Source: Leptolyngbya sp. PLA1
GTDB lineage: Bacteria; Planctomycetota; Phycisphaerae; Phycisphaerales; UBA1924
Direction of reading: 5' to 3'
DNA length: 64,000 nucleotides
Assembly (NCBI GenBank): GCA_021405315.1
Contig: QWIH01000004.1
Coordinates: 1 to 64,000 of the forward strand
Shown: in pieces, positions 24,878-33,561 of the stretch
Layout of the letters: each line of letters begins with the position of its first letter
How positions within the stretch are numbered: position 1 is the first letter of the stretch
The notes under the pieces: generated by a model
Seen by the model: only the letters and a program-made list of their open reading frames with translations
Told to the model about the DNA's origin: nothing
Database searches by the model: none
Position numbers and translations under genes: made by a program

Positions 24878-27682
24878 ATGGCCAAGAAGCCTGCTAAAAC
24901 TGCGAAAGCCACCAAGAAGCGAGCCGACGCCAGCGCGGAGCCTCCCGCGGCCGAGGCGGCGCCCGCCCCATCCAAGGGAGGTCGCTTCCGCCGGCAGGCA
25001 ACAACGGCGTACAAGCCTGGGGCTGGCAAAGACCGCCATCTTGTCATCGTCGAGTCCCCTTCCAAGGCCAAGACGATCAATAAGTACTTGGGGCGAGACT
25101 ATTTGGTGCTCGCGAGCGTGGGCCATGTCCGCGACCTGCCCAGCCGAAACCCAAAGGGTGTCAAGAGCCCCGTGCCGGGAGTGGACCTCGAGCACGACTT
25201 CCGCCCGACGTACGCCATCAGCGAGGGCAAGGAGCGGGTGATCGCCGACCTCAAGAAGGCGGCGAAGGAGTCCCAGGCTTCCGGCTGCGACGTCTGGTTT
25301 GCGACCGACTTGGACCGTGAGGGAGAGGCCATCGCCTGGCACCTCTCACAGGAACTCGGGATCGCCGCGTCGAAGGCCAAGCGGGTCGTCTTTCCCGCGA
25401 TTACCAAGTCGGAGATCGAGCGTGCCTTTCAGCACCCGCACCCGATCAACGAAGACCGGGTGAACGCGCAGCAGGCCCGGCGCATCCTCGACCGCATCGT
25501 CGGGTACCAGGTGTCCCCCCTGCTCTGGAAGAAGGTCGCGCGAGGGCTTTCGGCCGGGCGCGTGCAGAGCGTCGCGGTCCGGGTCGTCGTCGAGCGTGAG
25601 CGCGAGATTCGCGCCTTCGTGCCCGACGAATACTGGACCGTCGGCGCGTGCTTCACGCACGAACTTGCGAAGGCCGCGGGGCTCGCGAAGGACTGGCAGA
25701 CCCTGCTCGCCCGGCGCGATGAAAAGGGAAACCCTCCCACGCAGCGCCTGCAGAACGCCTGGCTGGGCGAGCACGCCGGCTTCCGAGCCGAACTGATCGA
25801 GGTTGGAGGGGAGAAGTTCGACATCCGCACGCTCGCGTCCAAGGGCGAGCCGTGGCCGGACCTTTCGCCCCGCGTCAAGAGCATCGCGTCGCTCGTCGGG
25901 CTTCGCAACGTCCGGTCGGCCGCCGCGGAGGACGCCAAGGGACGCGGACCCGCCCGCACCGTCCGGGAGGTTGTGGGCGATGTCGACCCGGGCACGCCCT
26001 ACCGCGTGAGCTCGGTGGAAACCAAGCGCACCACCAGCCGCCCGCCCGCGCCGTTCATCACGAGCACCCTGCAGCAGGCCGGCGCGAGCCGCCTGGGCTT
26101 CGCCGCCCAGCGGACGATGCGGACCGCGCAGCAGCTCTATGAGGGCGTCGAGATTCCCGGCGAGGGCCCCGTCGGGCTCATCACCTACATGCGTACGGAC
26201 TCCACGCACCTTTCCGCCGACGCCATCGACATGGTGCGGTCGTACGTCAAGGCCAAGTTCGGCGAGCGATACCTCCCGGAACGTGCGAACATCTACACCT
26301 CGTCGAACAAGGACGCGCAGGAAGCCCACGAGGCCATCCGCCCGACCTCACTCGACTACCCGCCCGCCAAGGTTCGCAACGCCCTCTCCCCCGACCAGCT
26401 CAAGCTCTACACGCTGATCTGGGAGCGCTTCGTCGCCTGCCAGATGGTCCCCGCGCAGTGGGACGCCACCAGCGTGCTCATCACCGGCGGCACCGATCCC
26501 AAGACCCCCTGCGTCTTCCGCGCGGGCGGACGCAGCCTCGTGTTCGATGGCTTCTACAAGGTCGCGGGTGTGCCCCAGGCCGGCGACGAGCAGCACCTGC
26601 CCGTCCTCGCCGAGGGCGCACACCTCGCGCCCTTCGCCCTCGACGCCCAGCAGAAGTTCACCAGCCCGCCCGCGAGATTCTCCGAGGCGAGCCTCATCAA
26701 ACTGCTGGAGTCCGAGGGCATCGGCCGCCCCAGCACCTACGCCTCCATCATCTCCACCATCCAGGACCGCAACTACGTCGCCAAGGAGAGCGGCCGGTTC
26801 TACGCCACCGATCTCGGTGAGGTCGTCACCGACAAACTCCTCGAAGCCATCCCCGACATCATGGACGTCGGCTATACCCGCGACATGGAGGGCCTGCTCG
26901 ACAAGGTCGAGGACGACCACCTCGACTGGGTCGACATGCTCCGCAAGTTCTACAAGCCCTTCAAGCAGCAGCTCGCCGCCGCGGAGAAGGACCTGGTCCA
27001 CGCGAAGGCCGAGACCCGCCCGGCGCCCGCCGAGCTTTCCTGCCCCCAGTGCGAGAAGGAGGGCCGGGGCACCGTCCCGCTGGTCTACCGCTTCGGGAAG
27101 AACGGCCGGTTCCTTTCCTGCTCGCTCTACCCCGAGTGCAAGTGGGCAAGCCCAGTGGATAGAGAGGGCAACCCCAGGCCCGCCGCGGAGACCGTCGACG
27201 TCGCCTGCCACAAGTGCGGCTCGCCCATGACCAAGCGCGTCGGGCGCTTCGGGCCCTTCCTGGGATGCTCGAAGTTCGGCGACAAGTCGGCCCCCTGCGA
27301 CGGCATCCTCAACCTCGACAAGAAGGGCCGGGTCGAGGCGCCCGGCGTCCCGCCGCTCACCACCGACATCCAGTGCGGCGTGTGCAAGTCACGCCCGCTC
27401 TATCTCCGTGGCGGCGTCCGGGGCCCCTGGCTCAGTTGCTCGGGCTTCCCCAAGTGCCGCGGGCGGGGCAAGTGGGCCGACCTGCCCGAAGACCAGCGCG
27501 TGGCCCTTGAGAAGGCCCTCGCCGCACACGAAAAGGCCAACCCCGTGCCGATCATCCGCACGATGGCCGGTGCCCCGCTGACCGACGCCAAGGGCAAGCC
27601 CCTGCCCACCGCCGCGCCCGTCGGCGTCAAGTCCGACGAGCCCGAGACGCTCGAAGCGGTCGCGGATGAGATCGGGGTGTGA
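24878..27682 (+). CDS. topA: DNA topoisomerase I (type IA)
   Basis: This 934-residue enzyme relaxes negative supercoils. A Lys/Ala-rich N-terminal extension of about 45 residues (KKPAKTAKATKK) precedes the TOPRIM domain (LVIVESPSKAKTINKYLG; ATDLDREGEAIAWHL). The active-site Tyr lies in ITYMRTDST near residue 436. The C-terminus carries three four-Cys zinc ribbons from about 720 on, starting CPQC, CHKC and CGVC. ATG at 24878 is preferred over 24836, which would add an implausible Cys/Trp-rich leader. No strong Shine-Dalgarno sequence is present. Confidence 0.95.
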   Translation: MAKKPAKTAKATKKRADASAEPPAAEAAPAPSKGGRFRRQATTAYKPGAGKDRHLVIVESPSKAKTINKYLGRDYLVLASVGHVRDLPSRNPKGVKSPVPGVDLEHDFRPTYAISEGKERVIADLKKAAKESQASGCDVWFATDLDREGEAIAWHLSQELGIAASKAKRVVFPAITKSEIERAFQHPHPINEDRVNAQQARRILDRIVGYQVSPLLWKKVARGLSAGRVQSVAVRVVVEREREIRAFVPDEYWTVGACFTHELAKAAGLAKDWQTLLARRDEKGNPPTQRLQNAWLGEHAGFRAELIEVGGEKFDIRTLASKGEPWPDLSPRVKSIASLVGLRNVRSAAAEDAKGRGPARTVREVVGDVDPGTPYRVSSVETKRTTSRPPAPFITSTLQQAGASRLGFAAQRTMRTAQQLYEGVEIPGEGPVGLITYMRTDSTHLSADAIDMVRSYVKAKFGERYLPERANIYTSSNKDAQEAHEAIRPTSLDYPPAKVRNALSPDQLKLYTLIWERFVACQMVPAQWDATSVLITGGTDPKTPCVFRAGGRSLVFDGFYKVAGVPQAGDEQHLPVLAEGAHLAPFALDAQQKFTSPPARFSEASLIKLLESEGIGRPSTYASIISTIQDRNYVAKESGRFYATDLGEVVTDKLLEAIPDIMDVGYTRDMEGLLDKVEDDHLDWVDMLRKFYKPFKQQLAAAEKDLVHAKAETRPAPAELSCPQCEKEGRGTVPLVYRFGKNGRFLSCSLYPECKWASPVDREGNPRPAAETVDVACHKCGSPMTKRVGRFGPFLGCSKFGDKSAPCDGILNLDKKGRVEAPGVPPLTTDIQCGVCKSRPLYLRGGVRGPWLSCSGFPKCRGRGKWADLPEDQRVALEKALAAHEKANPVPIIRTMAGAPLTDAKGKPLPTAAPVGVKSDEPETLEAVADEIGV

Positions 27683-27893
27683 GCGGTCTTGCGGGGTGCT
27701 CGCGGCTTTCCACGCCCGAGGTCGCACCCCGCTTTCAGGTCGGGAGCAGACGTGCGAGCCCGTCCGGTCTGCGCGGTGATCTGCGCGGGGTTCGCAGCCA
27801 TCTGCGTTCCTGCCGCGTCGGCTCTATCGCGGAGGGGCCCCGGGGCGGGCATGTCCTGTCGCGGAGGGGTCGCCAACTCCCCCCAAAACGCAA

Positions 27894-27917
27894 CCGACCG
27901 GGCACGGGCCCGGTCGG
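27894..27917 (-). terminator. intrinsic terminator hairpin for the minus-strand (FlgM-like) transcript
   Basis: CCGACCGGGC and GCCCGGTCGG form a perfect 10-bp stem with a 4-nt loop. On the minus strand the stem is followed by TTGCGTTTT, a T-rich tail. The plus strand lacks a T-run after the stem, so termination of topA there would be weaker. Confidence 0.6.
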
Positions 27918-27931
27918 ATGTTCGCTTGGTT

Positions 27932-28107
27932 GGGGCCCCCGAGCAGCACGGAGGGGGTAGTTCGTGTGGTGGTTCGTGGCCTGAGGTCCGAACCGGGGTA
28001 GGGCTCGTAGGTTTCGACGGCGGGCGGTCTCTCTCTCGCCCGTTCTCTCTCCGCCGCTCTCTCCTCGCGTCTCGTCCCTTTCCTCCTCCGCGCTGCTCGG
28101 GGGCCCC
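27932..28107. repeat. 16-bp perfect inverted repeat enclosing about 144 nt (candidate structured RNA)
   Basis: GGGGCCCCCGAGCAGC at 27932-27947 is the exact reverse complement of 28092-28107. After one mismatch, CGGAGGGGG can pair with CCTCCTCCG inside it, using one G-U pair on the plus strand and giving one mismatch on the minus strand. The interior holds a further nested hairpin around 28018-28056. On the minus strand it would lie in the 3' region of the FlgM-like transcript, just before the terminator. The strand and function are not established. Confidence 0.5.
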
Positions 28108-28124
28108 TGTCCGGGCTCGAAACT

Positions 28125-28397
28125 CTACAGGTCCTTGAGCAGTTCCTCAACCGCCGCCTCGACCCTGTCGGGTGTGTCGTACTCGCCCCGGGAAATCTCG
28201 TCGCGCACCCGGTCCACCAGTTCCTGGCGGATCGGCAACTGGCGGATCTTTGCGAGATAGGTGGCCAACTCGGATACCTCCACGTGATCTGTCCCCCGCC
28301 GGATGGTCGGCGCGGCCTCGTCCTTCCCCGCCCGCGCGTACGCAGCGGCGGCGGGGTGAATCGCACGGGTACGGTCAATCGGAGCAAGCTCTGTCAT
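28125..28397 (-). CDS. FlgM-like anti-sigma factor
   Basis: This 90-residue protein has a C-terminal half typical of FlgM: DHVEVSELATYLAKIRQLPIR followed by LVDRVRDEISRGEYDTPDRVEAAVEELL. FlgM inhibits the flagellar sigma factor until it is exported. No flagellar gene is in the window, so the role here is inferred from the family only. GGAG lies about 8 nt before the ATG. Confidence 0.75.
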   Translation of the reverse strand: MTELAPIDRTRAIHPAAAAYARAGKDEAAPTIRRGTDHVEVSELATYLAKIRQLPIRQELVDRVRDEISRGEYDTPDRVEAAVEELLKDL

Positions 28398-28592
28398 GGT
28401 CGAATCTCCTACTGTTGGGCCGCCACGAGTCGCTCCACACTGCGGACTGGCCCCACGCCCGGTGGCACACGCGCCACGCCCTCGCTCAGAGAGGGAACAA
28501 GACTCACGGTCCCGTCCCGGCGCCTTTCCTATCGACCCACCCTGCTTCTACTCTCTAGGAAATCGCGAGCACCGCTCAAGTCGCTTAAGCCA

Positions 28593-29552
28593 ATGCAAAT
28601 GAATCGGTTGCAGACGATAACCCCGGATTGGACCGCCAAATTGAACCCCACTTTGCGGGCCGGGTGCGCAATTATTGTTTGTATTGTGATCGGTGCCTGC
28701 GAAGGGCCCCAAAAACCGACGGAAACGGCCCCCAGGACCGCGGGGACCTACGGCCCGATGCGCTTTGTTCCCAAGAACCGCCTCTCCTCGGAAGCTCCGG
28801 CCTTCCCCACGGAGGCCCCGAACACCGGACCGCTCCCCGAGCCCTCCACACCGGAGGCGCTCGCCTCGGCGCCCGGCGAGTGGTCCATTGTTCTCGCGTC
28901 GTTTCCGCGGGAGGGCGGCGAAGGGCAGGCCTCAAGTGTGCTCCAGATCGTGAAGTCCACTCCGGGGCTCGACCGGGCATACCTCGACCTTCGGGGCAAG
29001 TCCGTCGTCATCGCGTACGGCTCGTACCCCTCGGGCGGAGATCCGGCCGCCCAGCAAGACCTGCGGCGGCTACGGGAGCTGGAGATCAACGGCCGTCGCC
29101 CGTTCGAGACGGCCGTCATTGCGCCGCCGCCGTTTTCCGGGATCGCCGGGACCATTCCTGAGTACGACCTGTCCACGGCACGTCAGCGGTTCGGGGTTCA
29201 GGCGATCTACACGCTTCAGGTCGCGGTCTATGAGCGTGGGGGCGACAAGGAGCCGACTCCTCAGGAACTGCAGGAGGTCCGCCTCGCCGCGGAGCGGGCG
29301 GCGGTGGAACTCCGCCGCGAGGGCGAACTCGCGTTCTACTACCACGGACCCCGCCGGAGCATGGTCACGCTCGGGCTCTTCGGCGATGCGGATTACGACG
29401 TGCAGCGCCCTGAACGCGAGAGCCCCCGCCTGACGCTTCTCCGACAGAAGTACCCGTACAACCTGGTCAACGGCGCGACGTACCTCGTCCGGGTGCGGGG
29501 CCAGAGCAAGCCGACCGAGCAGCCCAGCTTCGTGGTGAGTGTGCCCCAATAG
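28593..29552 (+). CDS. lipoprotein with SPOR-like repeats, unknown function
   Basis: This 319-residue protein has a lipobox-like IGAC, with Cys at residue 36 after a hydrophobic stretch (GCAIIVCIVIGA). Two segments, WSIVLASFPREGGE near 95 and YTLQVAVYERGGD near 210, begin like SPOR (peptidoglycan-binding) domains, and each is followed by a helix and a beta pair. This is suggestive, not conclusive. ATG at 28599 is an equal alternative start, and no Shine-Dalgarno sequence is obvious. TACTCT at 28549-28554 may be the -10. cysS follows 54 bp later. Confidence 0.65.
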   Translation: MQMNRLQTITPDWTAKLNPTLRAGCAIIVCIVIGACEGPQKPTETAPRTAGTYGPMRFVPKNRLSSEAPAFPTEAPNTGPLPEPSTPEALASAPGEWSIVLASFPREGGEGQASSVLQIVKSTPGLDRAYLDLRGKSVVIAYGSYPSGGDPAAQQDLRRLRELEINGRRPFETAVIAPPPFSGIAGTIPEYDLSTARQRFGVQAIYTLQVAVYERGGDKEPTPQELQEVRLAAERAAVELRREGELAFYYHGPRRSMVTLGLFGDADYDVQRPERESPRLTLLRQKYPYNLVNGATYLVRVRGQSKPTEQPSFVVSVPQ

Positions 29553-29594
29553 CCCCGCGGGGGCGGGGGGCGCCGGAGCGTGCCGCCGCGTCAC

Positions 29595-29600
29595 TACCAT
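29595..29600 (+). promoter_or_regulatory. TACCAT -10-like hexamer, leaderless type
   Basis: TACCAT is 6 nt before the ATG of cysS at 29607, and no Shine-Dalgarno sequence is present. Confidence 0.45.
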
Positions 29601-29606
29601 CCGCGC

Positions 29607-31247
29607 ATGCCGCTGCGTCTCTACAACTCACTGACCAAGCAGATCGAGGACTTCCGGCCCGCGGACCCCGGTTCCGTTTCTTTCTACACCTGCGGGCCCA
29701 CGGTCTACGACGACGCGCACATCGGGAACTTCCGCAGCTTCCTTGCCGCGGATCTGCTCAGGCGGTTTGTCGAAAGCCCCCTGTGTGAACTCGTGAACGA
29801 GACGCCCGAGCAGAGGGCCCGGAGGGAGAAGTCCGGCCGCCGCGTCACCCACGTGATGAACATCACGGACGTTGGCCACATGACCGACGACGCGGACGGG
29901 GGCGAGGCCGGCGAGGACCGCATGGCCGTCGCCGGGCGTCGCCTCGAAGAGGCCAAGAAGAGCGGCAAGCTCCCGCCCGGGGTCTCGGTGGACCCCCGCA
30001 ACCCCTACCAGATCGCGAAGTTCTACGAGACCCGCTTTCGAGAGGACGCGCGCGCCCTGGGCCTCAAGGTCTCGCTCGACGCCGAACAGGACGAGAGCCT
30101 GCACCCGAAGGCCACCGCCCACGTGCCCGGCATGATCCGCGTCATCGCCCGGCTCATCACGAACGGCAACGCGTATGTCTCGGGCCAGCCCGGCTCGCGC
30201 GTGGTGTACTTCGACGTGCGGAGCTTCCCGACCTACGGCCGCCTCAGCGGCAACACCGTCGACGCACTCCGTGAGGGCGAGGGAGGTCGCGTCTCCGCCG
30301 CCAATCAGGCGGGCAAGCGGAGCCCCGCGGATTTCCTGCTGTGGAAAGAAGACCCCTCGCACATCATGAAGTGGGAGAGCCCCTGGGGCTGGGGCTACCC
30401 GGGGTGGCACATCGAGTGCTCCGTAATGTCGCTCCGTGCCCGCGGCGGCGGCGACGAGGCCACCCTCTCGCTCCCCGATGGCGCTCCGATCATCGACCTG
30501 CACAGCGGGGGCGAGGACAACATCTTCCCGCACCACGAGTGTGAGCTCGCCCAGTCCTGCTGCGCCTTCAACGCCTCGCCGGCGGGCGCCCCGTTCGCCT
30601 CCATGTGGTTCCATCCCCGCTTCCTGCTCGTCGAGGGCACGAAGATGAGCAAGAGCAAGGGGAACTTCTACACCGCGCGCGACCTGTTCGCGAAGGGTGT
30701 CGAACCCGCCGCGATCCGGCTCGAACTCATCAAGACCCACTACCGCACGCAGGCGAACTTTACGATGCAGGGCCTCGCGGACAGCCAGCGGACGATTCTC
30801 CGGTGGCGTCGATTTCTCGCCTCGGCGCGGAGCGGCCCGGAGGCGGCACACCCCGCCACGGACGCCTGCCGCGCGTCGTTCAGCGCCGCCATGCAGAGCG
30901 ACCTGAACATCGCGGAGGCCATCGCCTCGATCAACGTCTGGGTTTCCGCGATCGGCGCGCCCGGCCCGCGCGAGGCGGCGCTCTTCGGAATGCTCGACGA
31001 CGTGGTCGGCGTCCTGGGCCTGACGGTGCCCGCGGCGCAGCAGTCGGACCTGGGGGTGTACGCGCCGGGCGTCACGCCCGATCCGGCGATCGAGGGCCTT
31101 CTCCGGCAGCGCCGCGATGCCCGGACCGCCAAGGACTTCGGTGCGTCGGACGCGATCCGCGATCAGCTCGCCGCGATGGGGCTTGTGATCAAGGACTTGC
31201 CGGGGGGCAAGGTCGAAGTCCGACGGGCGGCGCCCGGAAAGCCCTGA
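29607..31247 (+). CDS. cysS: cysteinyl-tRNA synthetase
   Basis: This is a 546-residue class I aminoacyl-tRNA synthetase. The start at MPLRLYNSLT fits the family. TCGPTVYDDAHIGNFRS near 25-40 contains the HIGN signature, and GTKMSKSKGN near 345 is the KMSKS loop. Zinc ligands are the Cys of TCGP, the Cys of ECSVMS and the HHECE segment. It is about 85 residues longer than the E. coli enzyme, with extra sequence around 65-150 (DADGGEAGEDRMAVAGRR and following), an insertion in the Rossmann fold. It ends 4 bp from the convergent HD-domain gene. Confidence 0.95.
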   Translation: MPLRLYNSLTKQIEDFRPADPGSVSFYTCGPTVYDDAHIGNFRSFLAADLLRRFVESPLCELVNETPEQRARREKSGRRVTHVMNITDVGHMTDDADGGEAGEDRMAVAGRRLEEAKKSGKLPPGVSVDPRNPYQIAKFYETRFREDARALGLKVSLDAEQDESLHPKATAHVPGMIRVIARLITNGNAYVSGQPGSRVVYFDVRSFPTYGRLSGNTVDALREGEGGRVSAANQAGKRSPADFLLWKEDPSHIMKWESPWGWGYPGWHIECSVMSLRARGGGDEATLSLPDGAPIIDLHSGGEDNIFPHHECELAQSCCAFNASPAGAPFASMWFHPRFLLVEGTKMSKSKGNFYTARDLFAKGVEPAAIRLELIKTHYRTQANFTMQGLADSQRTILRWRRFLASARSGPEAAHPATDACRASFSAAMQSDLNIAEAIASINVWVSAIGAPGPREAALFGMLDDVVGVLGLTVPAAQQSDLGVYAPGVTPDPAIEGLLRQRRDARTAKDFGASDAIRDQLAAMGLVIKDLPGGKVEVRRAAPGKP

Positions 31248-31251
31248 GGCC

Positions 31252-33558
31252 TCACACGCTCACGGCTTCCTGCTCCGGCTCGTGCGGATAGGCCACGCGG
31301 GAGTGGTACATGCTCGCCACCGTGCGGCTGATGGCCTCTGTGATGTCCGACAGCTCCCGCAATGTCAGCTCGCAGTCGTCGAACTGGCCGTCCATCAGGC
31401 GCTTGTGCGAGATCGCCCGCACGAGCTGGTCGATGCGCGAGGGCGTCGGCTCCGGCATGGCGCGGCAGGCGCTCTCCACCGCGTCGGCGATCATCAGAAT
31501 CGCCACCTCGCGCGTGCGGGGCTTGGGCCCCGGGTAGCGATACTCGAACTCGTCCGGCACCGCCGCTTCTCGGTCTCCCTGCTCGGCCTGACGCCTCGCC
31601 CGGTGGTAGAAGTACTCCACCAGCGTCGTCCCGTGGTGCGCCTCGATGAAGTGGATAAGGGGCGCCGGCACGCGGAACTCTCGGGCGAGCTCCACGCCGT
31701 CCTTCACGTGCCCGACGACGATGAGCAGCGACATCGCGGGGCTGAGGCGGTCGTGCTTGTTCGGCCCGCCCGCCTGGTTCTCCACGAAGTACTCCGGCTT
31801 GTTCATCTTCCCGATGTCGTGGTAGAGCGCCCCGACATAGGCGAGGAGCGCGTCAGCCCCGATCGCCTGGGCCGCGGCCTCGCAGATGGTCGCGACGTTC
31901 AGCGAGTGCGTGTACGTCCCCGGGGCACGCTGCTGCAGCTCGCGGAGCAGGGGCTGCGCCGGATCCCGCAGGTCCTGCAGCGACATGCCCGTCGTGACAT
32001 TGAACGCCCGCTCGATGAAGGGCAGCGCCATGAGCACCGCGGCGCCGAGCGCGATCATCCCGCCCGCGGCCCGCGCGGCGTCCGTGAGCATCTCCACGAT
32101 CGTCTCGGGCGAGATCGGACGGTCGAGCAGCCCCGCCACGAGCGTCGCCAGCCCCACCCCCAGGGCCGTGATCGCGGACGACCGCAGCAGTGCGGTGCGG
32201 TCGCGGATCTCCCGGAGCGACCAGCCCACGCATGCCACGCCCGTGACCATCACGGCCATCGTCCCCACGGACTCCCGCAGCGCCATGCACACCAGCAGCC
32301 CGTGCAGCAGCGAGTACGCGAGTGCCGCACGCCGGTCGTAGGCGATCGACATGAGAATGGCCAGCAGGATCGTCGGTGCGATCGTGGTGAGCGCAGCCCA
32401 GTGCGGAGCGGCGGCGGTCGTGAAGCACGCCACCACCATCAGCATGGCGAGCACGCCCGCAACGCCCGCGATGCGCCCCGCGTTCCGGCGGATGCGGGGG
32501 CAGAAGAGCAGCGTGTACCCCGCGAGCGCGAGCGCCACGCCCGTGACGCCGCCCGCCGTCCCGACGACTCGCAGCAGCTTTGTCTGGGGCGGAGTCTGCC
32601 GCTCGGTCAGGGCCAGTTCCGCGCGGTTCAGCGTCGCCTGTGCCTCGCTCAGCACATCTCCCCGGCGGAAGATCACCTGACCCACAGGGTTGATGGAGAT
32701 CGAGGCCGGCGTCGCCTCCGCCGCCGCATTCTGCTCGGCGGTCGTCGCCGCGGAGTCGAACGTGAACGTCGGCTTGGCCCCAACGGTCAGCCTGGCCACC
32801 ACCATGCTGCGGAGCGGCTCGGAGAATCCGCTGTCCCTGGCGATGACCTGCATCGCGGCGTTCATCGCCGCCGCGTCGTCGACGTTGATGGCCTCACCCC
32901 GCAGCACGGGCTGCATCACGCGCCCGTCGACCACGAGACGAATGGTCGGGGCCGTGCCTTCCTGCGTGCCACGCTGCCAGGTCTGCTGGTCGAGCACGGG
33001 CCGCCGGTGCAGCATCCCGGCGAGCGTACGGACCCTTGCCTTCCACGACGCGGACACCTGGCCATCCGAGAACTCCGCCCGGATCGCGGTGAGTTGCTCT
33101 GGAGTGAGTCGGAACTGCTCGCGGATCGTCGGATCGACCGCGTCGAGCGTCTCGGCAGCGCCCAGGGTCCGAGGGAGGTTCTCGAGCGACTGCACCATGG
33201 CCTCGATCACCGAAAGGTCGGCGACGTAGACGCGGGGGGTGGCCTGCCGGGCCGCTTCGCGCTTCGCCTGGGTCTGTGCCTCGTCCACGGTGACGATTTC
33301 GCTCCGCACAAGCCTGGTCTCGTCCATGGTGCGCCCGACGGCCACGAGCGGCTGGCCGCGCGTCCACCACGCGGTCGCGGTGCACACAACTACAAAGACC
33401 ACCGCGATGAGCATGCCCCAGCCCAGGCTCGGGGACGCCATGGCATCAAGTGCGCCCGTCCAGAGGGCCGTGAGCCGCGCCCGCACTCTGCCCCGGGCGC
33501 GCACACTCCGCGCGACATCCGCGACTCTGCTCTCGGGTTGGCCGGGGAACTTGCTCAT
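31252..33558 (-). CDS. 7TM-HD domain phosphohydrolase (PgpH-like)
   Basis: This 768-residue membrane protein has an N-terminal helix, an extracytoplasmic domain (about 70-300), a seven-helix region (about 320-500) and a C-terminal HD domain. The HD motif is in YHDIGKMNKPEYF near 577, with GHVKDGVELARE and EAHHGTTLVEYF downstream. In Listeria the family member PgpH degrades cyclic di-AMP; that role here is inference. It starts 3 bp after the stop of the PhoH-like gene, so the two are co-transcribed, a pairing seen in many bacteria. Confidence 0.88.
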   Translation of the reverse strand: MSKFPGQPESRVADVARSVRARGRVRARLTALWTGALDAMASPSLGWGMLIAVVFVVVCTATAWWTRGQPLVAVGRTMDETRLVRSEIVTVDEAQTQAKREAARQATPRVYVADLSVIEAMVQSLENLPRTLGAAETLDAVDPTIREQFRLTPEQLTAIRAEFSDGQVSASWKARVRTLAGMLHRRPVLDQQTWQRGTQEGTAPTIRLVVDGRVMQPVLRGEAINVDDAAAMNAAMQVIARDSGFSEPLRSMVVARLTVGAKPTFTFDSAATTAEQNAAAEATPASISINPVGQVIFRRGDVLSEAQATLNRAELALTERQTPPQTKLLRVVGTAGGVTGVALALAGYTLLFCPRIRRNAGRIAGVAGVLAMLMVVACFTTAAAPHWAALTTIAPTILLAILMSIAYDRRAALAYSLLHGLLVCMALRESVGTMAVMVTGVACVGWSLREIRDRTALLRSSAITALGVGLATLVAGLLDRPISPETIVEMLTDAARAAGGMIALGAAVLMALPFIERAFNVTTGMSLQDLRDPAQPLLRELQQRAPGTYTHSLNVATICEAAAQAIGADALLAYVGALYHDIGKMNKPEYFVENQAGGPNKHDRLSPAMSLLIVVGHVKDGVELAREFRVPAPLIHFIEAHHGTTLVEYFYHRARRQAEQGDREAAVPDEFEYRYPGPKPRTREVAILMIADAVESACRAMPEPTPSRIDQLVRAISHKRLMDGQFDDCELTLRELSDITEAISRTVASMYHSRVAYPHEPEQEAVSV

Positions 33559-33561
33559 GCG

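Larger units (their letters stand above)
27683..28124. other. 442-bp non-coding region between topA and the FlgM-like gene
   Basis: No credible coding sequence is seen. The region contains a 10-bp terminator-like hairpin and a long-range 16-bp inverted repeat, both listed separately. It also contains a C/T-rich run of TCTCTC units at about 28028-28070. Both flanking genes are transcribed into it. Confidence 0.6.

Noticed and set aside
27994-28125. tmRNA-like 5' sequence (GGTTTCGACGG) on the plus strand
   Set aside because: The match is short. No T-arm plus acceptor with CCA follows before the FlgM-like gene, which is clearly coding on the other strand.
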